From: Diploscapter coronatus
Taxonomy: Eukaryota > Nematoda > Chromadorea > Rhabditida > Rhabditidae
Length of the DNA: 64,000 bases
Direction: 5' to 3'
Assembly (NCBI GenBank): GCA_964036155.1
Contig: OZ038423.1
Location: forward strand, 51,847,249-51,911,248
Below, piece by piece: positions 25,201 to 38,578 of this stretch. The notes beneath the pieces were generated by a model that was not told where the DNA came from, searched no databases, and was given only the letters and a program-made list of their open reading frames with translations. The first letter of the stretch is position 1. Each line of letters opens with the position of its first letter. The translations under genes and the position numbers were made by a program.

Positions 25201-28200
25201 CTCTTTTTGCTCTGCCTTTCACACTCCCCCTTCCCTTTCCATTCTCAGATTCGAATTGTCAAATTCAGCCCTGCCCTGCAATTTCTGTTGCATTCAATGT
25301 ATCACTCATTCATTCATTCAGGCTTATCATCGAGTGAAGGCAGCAGTTTCGTGGAGAAGGCGGACAGTCCCTCGGCAAGGAAGATCGAGGATCTCAAGGT
25401 AGAAAATTGGAAATTGCTTTGCAGCAGCTTGATAAGAAAATAAGTGGCTAAAATATACGTAACATTAGCAGACTGAAAAATCTCATTTCCTTTGGACTAG
25501 ACACAGAATGCAATCTTCAAAAAGATTCTTATCCCAATTTTGACCTTTTTATTCTTATCGTTCTAGTGGGATTTTTGAATACGATGGATGTCAACAGGTT
25601 GACAGAAATGAAAATGGAGAGTCGGATAGGTACAAACGGAACAGGTTTGGTATCAAAGTGATCAGCATGTCAAAGTGCAAATTTTGATACCAGATTTATA
25701 TTATTCCTATTAATTTGGCAATTTTTGATATTTGATGTTTTACAAATCCGTTTTGGAAGACATGGAAGAATTCTCTTCCGGATAATCTTGTTCATCCGTC
25801 CCACAGGAATCAAATGAGCAGTTGTAATTTGCAATGCATTTAGCAAATTGGCTAGAATGGCAATCGAAAGATCCGTTTTTATTGAGATATAAGATATATT
25901 TTTTAAAATAATCAGATTCCTTTTCAAATATTCAAGATTAGCATTAGGTTAAGCTAAATTTTGTTTATGTTTGTGGGGAATGGATGCAAATTTATACCTA
26001 TTTTCATCGCGCGCTGACGACAATTTTTCTTCTGTAAAACGTGCAATTATCTCTGTACGCTATAATTGGTCGGATCTTCAATTGTTTCATTGAGCTTACA
26101 CAAATGATAAGTTTCGTTTGCAGAACAGCATTTCAACTTGCACTTCAACGACAGTCCTGCCTCACGTGATCAACCTCGAGCAGCTCGACCCGACCACGTT
26201 CTTTGCCTCGAAAATGTCCGACAAGTACAGGGACGAGATGGCCAGGCAGCTGAGCGACCGGGTCAAGACCAAACTCTCTGCAATCCACCAGTCATCCGAC
26301 ACGCGGCCCGTTGTTCCCGTCCCACTTCGACAAATCGCTGCTGATGAAAACAACATTCATATCGGTAAGCCGAAAGTTTATCTTATCGCGATGTAATTAT
26401 TATCGACCGGCTTCATATAAAATGGAGACTAAAAATTTGAAAAATGCTAATAAAACTCGATAGATGAAAGGACCAATTTATTTGTATTTCGATCTGATGT
26501 TTATCAAAAATGCTCAATTGCGTCTATTTCACACGCTCTTAGCAATTTTTTATCTCCAAAAAAGTTATTTTCAAATTGCCTGATTTATTCATTTGCCATT
26601 TAGATTTCATCACAATGGTTTTGAAAAGTTTCACATATTTTATTCCCTTCCTTAATTATGCTCACATAAATAACCATGACCAATACGCAGGCACATTGAT
26701 TTTTTCTGACAAAATGTTGAACACAAAATTGTATCTTTCAGCACACGCATTGAGCATATTGGATGTGCCCGCAGCCCCTCGGCCTGCATTCGATCAAAAA
26801 CTCGCAGAGTTGACTTCTTCACCTGGTGGATATTATTTGATACAAGGTTGAAGGATTCGTCATTCCCAAATTAAGGCTTCATTTTACAGGACCAGATTTG
26901 TCTGGGAAAACTCGAATGCTCTGCAAGCTATATGAAATGGTTCCTACAGATCATTATAAGTTAATTAGGTAGCTTTTGGATTTTCGTAGAAAAGTCTTAT
27001 AATTTATTTCTAGGTTTATCAATTTATCGTACGCTTCAACATTTGCTCACGAAGTTTGGCGACTTCTATTGATGTCTATTTGCGAGATGGCCAATTTGGA
27101 TCCAACTGCAGTCATTCATGTAGGAAATTTTCGCAAATTCTAAACTCTGATTGTTCCTTTTATTCAAGCCATTTTATATTCTTTCTGTTTGCTATGATTA
27201 CTTGTGAAATCCGTGGAATTTAAAAATAATCAGAAAAGTTATACATCATAATAAACGAATTGAAATGGAAATAACCCATATTTTGAAAGACTTCTTGTTT
27301 TAGACGATGAAGCTAAGTCGTTTGTTGATCGTCCTGGAAGATATCGTGTCCCAGCTGAATCGACCAATTTTCATCTTTATTGATGATATTCATCTCCTCA
27401 AACACGGTCATTTTCTCAGTACTCTGGACAAACGAAACAAAACGGTATGCATTCTACACTATTTGCTGCATTCATTCAGACTTATCTTATCTCTATTCTC
27501 ATTTTATCGAATTCCATATTCTTTCATGTAATTCCAGGCCCCCCAACATCTGCACATAATCGCGTCAGTCTCTAGTGTGGCCACAGTTCCCTCGGTCTTC
27601 CTAGTGACTTTCACGAACAACATCGACCTGCCCGACGAGGACGAGATCACCGATATTCTGAAGCGGAAACTCTCGCGAACGGACAGGAAAGTCACTGGCG
27701 AGCAACTTTCCGCAATCAAGAATCATGTTGGTTTCGAACACTTCATTTTGTTACTCCATGAATTTTCATTTCAGTTGACAGCCACTTCAAAAAGCATCGC
27801 CCTTGCAGAGGCTCTACTCGATGAAATACTGCTGGGAGGTGGCGTCGAAAAGTTTCAAGGAGGCATTGAAGGTTGGTCAACTATGTTTTCACCAAGACAA
27901 ATGAATTTTTGAAAATTTCAAGTCAGGCTTGTCATAAATTCGATTTTTCTGGGACAGGGACGGATAAATTCGTGACATGCCTGTTTTAAATTTAACTTCC
28001 TATCTCTGGACGACTTTGGATCATTTTCGTTTATATGTTTTTCGCTATGATCATCTTGTCTTCCATCGGCGAATGTGTGATAACTATGTTTTTACAAAGA
28101 AATACTAGCAGCATTAAATAACATTTCAGGACTTTAGCAGTTTTTACTGAAACATTCTAATGAAGTCTCAATTTCAGCCCGATTGGAGCGAATCGAGAAA

Positions 28201-31200
28201 GAGCACGGTGCAATAGCCGTGCAGGCCGTGTGCAAATACCTGTGTGTTTCCAGTCATGGTCTGTCCAAACTGGAGTTGTTCGACGTGCTCAGCAGCAATC
28301 GACCCCTTCTACTGTCCCTCGGCTGCTCACTCACTTTCCCTCCACTACTTCTCGATTCGATACTCAATTCATTAGGTCATTTATCTTTTTTCGCCAAAAT
28401 AACTATTCTCAAATTTTCAGGCTCAATGTTGCGTAAAGTTGTACTTGACGAACGAGAAATCATAGGAGTCTCCCACAATTCACTACTCAACATTCTCAGG
28501 CATCGGTAATTTCCTTATTCCTTCACTTTGAAAATTATTTCTTTGGAATTTAGATATGTAACAAGCACTACAGAATTGAAATCACTACATATTGATATAG
28601 CGGATATTTTTGGTGAATACTACCAAGAACCAGAAAATATTTCTCCTAGAAACTCTCTGTCATATCAGGTGAGTAGTCAAGATATTTTTCTTTACATCTG
28701 ACTGATTTTTTTAGAATTTTCCTCAAAATTTGAAGAGAGAATGTGGAACAATGAATATTAGAAAGTTACGGATTTTATGGTTCCATTTACTGCACACAGG
28801 TTAGGTTTACTTTAAGAAGCATAATGTATTCGCGTATTTGCAGGAAATATGGACAGTCTAAAAGAATTAGCGCTCTGCCAATTCGAATACATCGATGCGA
28901 CTGTGCGCACATGCGGAATGCTTCATCTTCTGTCTTTGTACGAGGAATGTGCCATGCAAGTTCTGCATCATGATATTCAAGGTCGGCATTTTGTTACCAA
29001 TGATTTGATTAGCTATTCTTCTGATTTAATCTTCTCACAATCTTAACAATAATTATCCTAATTAATTGGCAGAAAATCGATGAAAACTGGAAAAAAAAAT
29101 CTACGGAAATTGCGCACTTATAGCTAAAGGTATTTCGGGGATCTTTGGCGCAAGGCACTTTGAACGATTTTCGTTTGACGCAATTTTATCTTTTCCATTC
29201 GTGATTAACGGTGAAATTTAGTGATTTCAATGAGCTTCATTTTAAATCGGAAATTCTAAAAAAAGATTGGCGAATATTCGTAAAAAGTTGAATATTTACC
29301 TTGAAATATTTCTTTCCGAAAGATAATAGCTCCATTTTAGTTTTATGCGAACAAGTTCTGCTTCCTGCAATCCCGACAGTCGTTCAAGACAACGAGCAAC
29401 TCGCTGCAGAAGTCATTGGCAGATTGCGATTCACCAGAGGTTCATTTTAATGCTGTCGAAAGACAATAAATTCTTGTGTTTCAGCCGAAAACAGTCATTT
29501 CCTGAACACAATGGTGGAGCAAGCCATGTCTTGGGTGGATCTCTACAATCGACAGCCTCTGCTCGTGCCTCTCTCATGCTGGATTTCCCCGCCCGCAATG
29601 AAAACTTGCCGAAGTTTCCAATTGAAGGTTCATATCCTAGCAAAATTTAAGAATGAAAATCCTTCTAGGATTGGAAAGCAGCGCAGACAATCCTGGCCCC
29701 GACCCACAACCATCAGCACGTGCTCATCTCTGGCAACCAGTCCTCTCCTGGCATCATCTTCATGTATCACATTCCATCGCAGTTCCTAATCACTACCTTC
29801 AAAGGTAAGCGTTCTTTCCGTTTTTATTGTGTGAATAGCCTTAGTTTTGATCGCCATTCGCCAAATTTAAATGGAAAACTGAGCACCTATAATTCAGAAT
29901 ATGAAGATCATCAGTTTATTTTCAGGTCATACTGCCGCAGTAACATCTCTCTGTTCGAGCAATAATGGTCTATTCTTCATTTCCACTTCTGCAGATAAAA
30001 CTGTCAAGATGTGGAGTTTCCTAAATGCAAGTTGATGTTTCTGTCGGAATAATTAAAAACTAAAAGAAGTACAAAGCCAAGATTAATACGATTGATCTTC
30101 CCAGAAAATTGAAAACTTTCGGGCCTCATTGAGTCGAAGTCATACATAACCTCTTTTTATCGTGTAATTGCCCAATGATAATGATTCAACTTGTAGGGAG
30201 AATGCCTGAAGACTTTGAGACCTCACAACCAGAAAATAACCTGCTCGATTCTGAGTTCTGATGACGAATTCATGGTCACTGGTTCTGCAGACTCGAGCGC
30301 TAAGGTCATCAACATTGAGACAGGGGAAGTGATTCGCTCCTTCCCAGAGCACACGGGCAGCGTCGTCAGTCTGCAACTCACTTCCAATAATCAATTCCTC
30401 ATTACTGGTATGATAATTATATTATATTGAAGGAAAAACGATCATTCTTTCCTAGGTTCTGGTGATTTTGTGGTACAAATGTTTGACATTCAGTCAGGTC
30501 GCTGCATCTGTCGAATGGGTGGTTTAATGGCGCCAGTTAGTTGCTTAGCAATAACTCCGTAAGTGCTATTCTATCATAAGTGTATAATTACATTGGTAGA
30601 TTTTTCCATTCTGTTCAAAGCATTACATTGTTTTAATAAAATTGAATAATTATGCGTGAAGATGTTGCTAGATATTCTATTTTGTTGGTTTTCTAAAGTC
30701 TACTATATTATATAGATATATTTCGTTTCCAGAAACGATGCATTTGTTATCGTTGCGTGCGAAGACGAGACTCTCCGAGTGTTCAGCACCGTTTCCGGAC
30801 AGGAATTGTTGGAACTGATGGGGCATGAAGGAAAGGTAGGATCTAATTTTAAATTTGACGAAATGATTGCTCTTTCCCAGGTGAATGCCCTTGCAGCAGC
30901 CCAGGACGACTGTCAGCTCTTTGCTGCAACCAAGTCGAAGATCTTCTGCTATGACCTCCACAATGGCCAGATGGTTGACATCCTCGATTGCCAGCAGTCA
31001 TTCCCTGTCTGCAGTCTCAAGGTACTGTAATCATTTTCGTTGTCTAACATAACATTGGGAAATTAAAGAAAAAGAATTCGCAATGCTCTATATTTTTGGG
31101 TTTGAAATGATCAAAACGCAAATTTCAACTAAACCACTCAATAAATATTCATCCGATTCATATTTTCTTCTTATGACCAACAAAATTCATTCAGATCTCC

Positions 31201-34200
31201 TCCGACAATTACTTCCTGATTTCTGGTTGCGGTCCCCGTGTCCACGTGTGGAATGTGCAGAAGAGGATTCTGGACGGCCACGACGCGTCTCTCGACAAGG
31301 AAGGATTCGTCACTGCAATCGCCATGTCGCCTGATGAAAAGGTCGGATCATTTTCTGGTTGATTGGAGAATTGAAGTTCTATATCAAGTTATGATAAACC
31401 AGAGTTAGGGAGTATCTAATCTTGAAATTATTGATTCTTTGAAGAAATCATTTCAGTATCATACCATAGCCCTATACCAACATACAGAGTGCGCAAAAGT
31501 CTGAACCGCTAAAGATAACTTTGAAAAATTCCATACAACGCTAGTAAAAACAATATTAAAGAAGCTTTTATTCTAGTTATTATTATACTAGAATGTTCCA
31601 AAAATTGTTTTATTTCATTTACATTATAGCCACGATTCTATGGATTTTTCCAGTCTTAACTTTAAATGTAATAGCCGCCTAGGACTTTGGCTTGCCCTGT
31701 ACTTCATTTTTCCACTTTTAAACTTTCCAAGAAACTTCATTTTCAATTTAAAGTTATGAAACTTTGCAGTACTCCGCATGTGGTACGTTTAATGGAGTGG
31801 TTGCTTTCTGGGACATGGACATATGTCAGTGCACCACAACGGTATGTTTGACTCACATTTATCATCCCAAAAATGTACTGTTCAGGTAATTCATGCAAAG
31901 GGAATCCCTGTTTCCTGTCTGCGCTTTACATTGGACAACAGCATTCTGCTGAGCGGCCACTCGATGGGCGGCATCCTCATTCTCGACACTGCGACTGCCA
32001 CTGTCATTCGACATGCCAATGTAAGATTTATTCTTCTGAATTAATCGTTCGATTTGATAATATGGTGGTATACAAAAGTTTAGAATAATGTTGAATGCTT
32101 GAAACTATCAGCGTCATCGATTTCTGAATCTTTCAGGAATTCAAACATTTCACAATTTGACGAATTAGCTTTTTGAATAAGGAGAGGATAGTAAAACGCC
32201 TTTCCTTTCGCATACTATTTCACAAGTTACGAAGGTGTGAATTTTGCAATTTATTAAGTTTTTCATTTATTAATCCGAATAAAATTTTAAAAATCATTTC
32301 CTCTTAATATCATCTTCAGACGTAAAAATATCAAAGATAATGGTTTTAGCAAAAATATAATTGCAAATATTTTTAAAACTCATGCACTGATTCAAACATT
32401 TCAGTTGCATTCGGCAGAGATCGTTTCGATCTGCAGTTTGTTGGGAGGAAAAGTAGCGAGTTGCGACAAGGACGGCAGATTCGTCATGTGGAATGTGCAG
32501 GAGGAGGAAGATGCACCGGTAAGAATATCTGTTCTACACAATGAGTAGTTTTGTAAGCTTTACCAGGGCTATTTAGAATTTTCATTGAAAAAACTGAATT
32601 GGAGATGAGTCCAAGAACCGTAAAATTTCAACTCTATGATCTCATAATTAATAAAATGGCATCATAGCTTAAAATAGATATATTTATCTTTCAGGAAATA
32701 GTGGCTCAAGGCATCCAACCTCCAGTAATGATGCCTGCAGGAGGTCGAATTATCATAGGTCACTGCCCGAAAAATAGCAAAGAGTAATCTTGAAGTTTAT
32801 AGTTTCATCTGAAATGAGATTTTAGAATGAAAATCTGGACGATAGAAAACGATAATCCTGTGCAGAAGAATCGACTCTATCACAACGAAGAAATCACCTG
32901 CTTTGCCATGTCTTCGAGGTAACTTTAATGATAATTAGACGCGATATACCGATTACAACATTAGTGTCAAATTTGGCCTCTTGTATTTTTACCCCCTTTT
33001 TCTCTTCTCCTTGCTATTTTCCAAAAAAGGAGATAAAAAGTACAGGAGGCCTCAAATTTCATAGCAATCCCGAAAACTTGTAGATATGTCAGATTTTGTT
33101 CTGATTTCTATTGTTATTATTAACTCTATCTATCTCAGATCTAATGATAGTGGTAAAAATATGAAAATTTGTGATTTAAGAGGAGGCAGCCTGGTAGCGA
33201 CAGCTTCCATCGATCAGTCACTCAAACTATGGCAGATAGAATCCGGATTCTTGACTCAAGTCCTGGTCGGACATGAGGATGCAGTGACGAGTTGTGCTCT
33301 GGCTGAAGACGAAAGGCTCGTCGTGTCTGGGGGAAAGGATAAGAAGGTAGGAACCAATAATTTAAAATTAAACAATTTTAACGTTTCCGTATTTTTCATC
33401 GGTTTAGTTCGTCAAATTGAATCATTTCGTTTAGCTTTGACTTACTTTTTTTTAAATTGAGAATTTTTACAAACATTACGAAAATCCATGATCAATGAAA
33501 ACGACTAATTCCTTATGATTTTCTAGGTAATTGTGTGGAGTGTGGCGACTGGACAAATCATGCATTGTCTGACAGCCTCTGCCTCACTCTCTTCCATCGC
33601 CCTAACTGCAGACGCCACTGTGGTTTTCGCCTGTAAGTAATTATTTATTGATTGTAAAAAAGTAGGATCTTCACGATTTTACAAGTCTTAGCACGAGAAT
33701 AGAGCTCTCCAATTTCAGAATTAGTATTTTTTTTATTTTCAGCGACAGAAGAAGGCTGGTTGGAGGCCTGGTCGACTGACAGGGGAATCCTCCTTTCTTC
33801 ATTCAATGCACATCGCCCTATTCGACATATCATTTCCTCTTTCGAAGCCAACAGGTAAACCGTTCATTTTGTTCATACATCCTCGTTTTATTTAGATTGT
33901 TATGTCATTTGACAGCCTGTGCCCAATTACCTATTCTGTGTCTTCACAATTCCCCTGCGGGCAATGTTCTTCTGCAAAGACATCCCTCGTCGGGCAGAGC
34001 CCATTCCGTTGCGAGTCTTGGAGCTGATGGTATCCTTAGAATTGTCGATAGTAAAGGAATAAAGAATCCCAAAACCTAGGTGGTGCATTGGGAGAATCGC
34101 CAGGGAAGCGAGACATCTCGTCCAACTCGTTGCAGCCAGGCAATGGACCCTCTGCCTCGGGCGGCCTGTCCCCCACTCTCACTGCCTCTGGCTCCTCATC

Positions 34201-34366
34201 CACTATGGCCCCACCCCGCTCTGCCCACCATCCCAGACCCACCTTCGACAAATTGGAGAGGAGCAAGAGCAGGACCTCGCTCATCGAAAAAGACAGAACC
34301 ACCACTCTGACGCAGATGACCACGCACTCCAACACTAACAAATCCAGCACTTGCTCCATTCTTTGA
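22276..34366 (+). CDS. qui-1: QUI-1/NWD-like STAND NTPase with WD40 repeats
   Basis: This large multi-exon gene encodes a NACHT/NWD-type ATPase followed by many WD repeats. The 5' exons read [30 protein letters not shown] and [13 protein letters not shown], the conserved NWD1/NWD2/QUI-1 N-terminus. A Walker A motif ([10 protein letters not shown]) lies at 26890-26920 and a Walker B-like segment ([12 protein letters not shown]) near 27360-27400. From about 29700 to 33850 consecutive exons carry WD units such as [18 protein letters not shown] and [16 protein letters not shown]. The last exon follows a 50-bp intron (34031-34080), is Ser/Thr-rich and ends KSSTCSIL, a CaaX-type terminus. One intron (30027-30196) uses a GC donor. 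In C. elegans QUI-1 acts in sensory neurons in quinine avoidance; that role here is by homology only. Start chosen at the first ATG in frame with the conserved N-terminus. Confidence 0.92.
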
Positions 34367-35440
34367 AAAAGGTATATCGAAAGACGACGGGTAGTATTAT
34401 ATCGACATATTTAGAAATATTTAAAACTTGTTCGATTTGTCGAATCACAAATCAGAATAATGAAAAATCTAAGGATAGTTGTGCAAAAATATCATCTTGC
34501 TTCACCGATTATTAATCATTTCGATATGAGTTTTGAATAATAGGGAAAATGTACACTTCATTCTTCATTCCTAACTCATTCTAGTCGATAATGTTGTCCA
34601 AAATGTGACTAATTTAAACGCAATATTCGTTCAATTCGATATCTGATCCATGCAAATCAACATATGAAATCTATTTATACCTAAACTTTCAATGATATAA
34701 TCTCCCTAAAGTTTCATAATTTATTAGATGGCTTTACTAAAACTATTATTTACAAAATCCGATGCGTTTATCTACCTTTCATTAAATTTTCAAGTCTAAT
34801 CTAATTGTTATATTTTGGCTTTATTCTTCAAACTCTACTTTGTGGGATGTGTGATACTTAAATTTATAAACGGGTTATTCTTCCAAGAATAATGAAAAAT
34901 CAGTAAATAAATTATGCTCCATAGCCTGAATAGATTTATAGATTTACTGAACAAGTTTAAGTCGGTATCGTCGTAAAGAAGACAAAAATGTTATGAAATT
35001 AAATAATATCGCTCAACGAATTGAAACTTTACAAAATGATCGTTGAAAGAAAACATGAAATTTGAATTCATCGATAAAATTAACATGCACGAAAAATTTG
35101 ATCACATTCTAAGAGAGAAATTATTTCCATTCTGACGTCAGGATGGAGGCAATAATTTTCCGATAACATTGATATAGAATGTCAGATCAAAAAAGTTTCT
35201 TAATGAAAGTTGTTTATCTCGTCGAGACAAAGTGATTGACACCCAATTTGGACGGTTTCCATGCATGTTTCGAAAATCTGTTCCGCACCCGTATTTTAAT
35301 GCCAGATTTGTGGTGTTCCTCGCAGCGAATATAGATAGTATACCAAAAATCAGCTCATTTGAATGACTTTCGGTTTTGCTCACCACCCACAACTCGCTTC
35401 TTATAAAGAAGAGTCAGTACTGTGGTCTCGTATATTGTGA
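34367..35440. other. Intergenic, AT-rich, no gene seen
   Basis: The 3' flank of the QUI-1-like gene up to the start of the segmental duplication. I see no exon with splice or family support on either strand and no RNA gene. Confidence 0.6.
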
Positions 35441-37970
35441 TTCATAATCAATATACCATAAATTATGGTTAAGGCGATAATTTACCATTAGCAATGACAC
35501 TTTTAGCGCAACACATCTCGATCCCTATCCATGAGTTTTCATCGATCCATTTCACATTTTTCTCGGTTTTTGGTTTGATCTCTATTTATTCATTGCCAAT
35601 TATTGAGTGACCAGGAATTTTCAGTTTGATCTGCATCATACATTTTTCAGGAAAAGTCATGAATAGCTTCAACTATTCAATTTATTACGAATCTCGAAAC
35701 TATCTGTTCATTCTACCATTTGAATCAGCATCAACTCAAGGCTACAGTTCTGAAAATCGAATGAGAATGCAAATCGATTATCGACTTATCGCATACATAT
35801 ATGGATTTTTTGGATGTGTGTCTATGCTTTTGGTGACTATTCTGAGGACTTTGGCGGTACTTTTAATATTTCGAAAATAGATATATGGCATAATGTAGCA
35901 GACAAAATGTTAAAAAAGAAAAAGATTTAAAGTTGAGTTTGACTCAATTATTTTACTTTCTATATGCCATCTTTATAAGTTAGAGTTGTTAATACCAATG
36001 GCAAATTATGAGATTGTGTGTGGAATGAATCTTTATATCGTCTTAGGAAGATGTAAATGATCGAAATGAGAATAGCCGATGTAGTAATAATGGATTCCGA
36101 ATTTGGAATTACTTCTGTTCATTCCTTGGATTTTTCGGTTTCATCCGCATGGCTCCAGAATGGTTTTGGAGTTGGCGAGAGTATGTCAATATTAATATTA
36201 TATTGTATGAAAAATAACTTAAGAAATTCGATATTATATTCCTTATGCGTTCCATCGCATTACATGACAATAAGCGATGGTTGGATGTCGTTTTTCATTA
36301 CATTAAAGGTAATTTTGTACAATTTATTATGATACAAATTCCAATACTACGATTTATATCCTGTAGTTTTGGTATCATTTGACAACATTTTTAGACGATG
36401 CTATTTACGGAATCGCTCGTACTTTTACATTTCAATGTAGAACCTTATTTTGGATGTTTCAATCACGTTTATCATTCTGTGTCTATAATCTATGCAATAC
36501 ATATCATCACTACATTTAGTCCATCAGGTATCGATGACACCGAATTAAGAGTGGCTGCAAAGTAAAACAAGGAAAAGTGGACGGGATTTATTCTTCTCGC
36601 TTTCACCTTTATCCAGGGAGAGAGAGAGAGAGACACCGTCTTTCGTTGCTTTCTCTTCTTTCGAACAGAGGAAAACAAAAATTAAAATCGCGTCCATTTC
36701 CCTCCTCCGCTTTGCATCCCCATTTGGTTCGGACTTATCGATAAAGCATTTATTTATTTTTCCAACTCATTTAAAGCCTATTCATAAATTTAGGTCGTTG
36801 GTATTTCATGATCGACTACTTGATCATTTCTATAACTTATGCGTATTATGCAGCCCGGGCTAAGTGCATTTTGCCAAGAAAATTCATTTGTGTCACGATA
36901 ACTACACTCCAAATTCTTCAGCAAATTATTGGGTTATTCGTCACTGCATTAGCTTATAAAATCAAGGTATCATTGAAAAATGTAACAACTTTCAAGGTTT
37001 TCATTTGCAAAATTATTACATTAACGATATTATCCTTATCATTTCTTTCAGATGTCCGGGCAAAATTGTAAAGAATCTTTCGAAACACTCAAATACAGTA
37101 ACATGTACTTTTCCATACAACTCATTTTCTACATCAAGTACTTCTACGATGCCTATTTGGCTCGGAATAACCTCTATGATATGAAAAAGGCTATTAATGA
37201 AGCACAAAGCATTTTTCCTATCGAAGAAATACCGTACCACAGAATACGCATTGATCGGGTAAGGAAACAATAGCAATGAATTCATAAAAAAAAACATGAT
37301 CATTTTTGACCAATCTTTTTATTGTCAGAATCGTTCTAAATGAAGATGCATTGTAAAGAATGTTTAATGGCACTCAGATTGCGAAAGGGGAAATGATGAA
37401 AATGTTATTCATTTTTTCCTTGAAAAATTTCCAAATCATTCTGAAATTTGTGGGGTTTTTTTTCGGGGATCCTTCGAGAATATTTTTCCAATTGGTTTCC
37501 AAATCCAAACCGCTCGGAATGAGTCCGGAAATCCATCGGAGAATCGTGCTTCTCGAAAATCACACACGTCCCAAATTCACGAGGCTTTGACAATTTTCTC
37601 AGCGTTCTTTCTTCTGTTTGGATAAAGAAGATAGAAAATGCATCGTTGCATAATAAACACACCTCGAATTTTGCATAATTGCTCAAATGAACGTTTCATT
37701 TTCAAATTTCAGTATCGTCTGGTTCAATGTTGATGATAAGATCGATAAGAAAGTTGATCGAGAAACGAAGAAGTTATATGAAAACTGTAAGAAGAATCTC
37801 TAGCTATTATTTTTCACATGAAAATACAATTTCGTGTTTTTTTCTCATAATTTATATTTACCGTATATTTCTCATATAACTAATTCGTTCATAAATCACA
37901 CAATTTACAAAGAATTACTGGTTTCATTCTTCATATCTCGAATCTCACTTGTAAATTATCGATAAGACTT
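35441..37970 (+). repeat. Segmental duplication, copy A
   Basis: This 2.5-kb block matches 46174-48738 in the same orientation, from the words TCAATATACCATAAAT upstream of the ELO-like gene to CACTTGTAAATTATCGA downstream. Exon lengths are identical between copies (198, 134, 85, 133, 173, 207, 21 bp) and introns differ by small indels, so the duplication copied a whole gene with flanks. The copies start 10.7 kb apart. Confidence 0.9.
35659..37733 (+). CDS. ELO-family fatty-acid elongase-like protein, copy A, abnormal catalytic region
   Basis: ELO proteins catalyse the condensation step of very-long-chain fatty-acid elongation in the ER. Seven exons join in phase: 35659-35856, 36047-36180, 36224-36308, 36395-36527, 36794-36966, 37052-37258, 37713-37733, about 316 aa. 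Family signatures in order: YLFILPFESA near the N-terminus, FIRMAPEWFWSWRE, SGRWYFMIDYLIISITYAYY, ILPRKFICVTITTLQILQQI and a C-terminal KYFYDAYLARNN. One intron is only 43 bp (36181-36223). The exon that should hold the KxxExxDT and HxxHH motifs is odd: the reading joined by phase gives HVYHS in place of HxxHH, while a DT-like DDAIYGIAR appears in another frame just upstream. An acceptor-like TTTTCAG lies 8 bp before the ATG. It may be a pseudo-enzyme or a decaying gene. Confidence 0.78.
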
Positions 37971-38578
37971 TGGTTTTTGCTGACATTCACTCTTAATCAC
38001 GTAGTGAATTTCTTGAAAAGAGAATAGAAGAATGTAAGAAAAGATCAAATTCAAGTAAAATGAAATAGATATGAAGAACGGAATTGAAAGAAATAGCCGG
38101 GTCTATGAAGTGCGGAGATAATTGGAACAAAGGGAAGGATGTGAGGACTCTGATCAAAAACCAACTACATTCCGCAACTTGCCGAAGAACGAATCGTCCC
38201 TGCTTCGGGGAGGGCTCGAGCTCTGAAAGATATGGTCTTTATCAAATGGATACATGTGAAAATCCATAATAAAACTGTACAAATGCAATTGCCGAGTAAG
38301 ACAAACACCACCTTTAAAAGCGCTCTTCCTCTATTCTTAATTGTGCGCAGATAAAATTCTATTGAGACATGCTCTCTTATTATTTTTTCATAATATCTTC
38401 CGACTAATCGCATGACATTCAGATCTTAGGTTATGCGAAATAGTATGGGAAAAGAAAGCCTATCACCCAACACCTTACTTAATCCATACACTACTTCACA
38501 TGTCTTGAGATCTTAATGTCGTGCGGCTGCTTCCAGATAGCCATGCATTTCTAGTTTTGGTCCTCTCGAATCATTAAT
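37971..38578. other. Intergenic, contains a diverged foldback repeat
   Basis: Sequence between the duplication and the NUP35 stop codon. The part at 38432-38548 matches the short foldback element at 5584-5695, but its inverted ends have diverged. No gene was recognised. Confidence 0.55.
38432..38548. mobile_element. Diverged copy of short foldback element
   Basis: Homologous over about 115 bp to 5590-5695: both contain ATGCGAAATA, AAAAGAAAGCCTA, CACCCAA, a CATGTCTTG-like right arm and TTCCAGATAGCC. The inverted ends match less well than in the first copy, so it is probably older. Confidence 0.5.

Noticed and set aside
24880..25443. 187-codon plus-strand frame in an intron of the QUI-1-like gene
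   Set aside because: Ser/Pro/Phe low-complexity translation of a CT-rich intron; only its last part (25322-25398) coincides with a real exon, in phase with neighbours.
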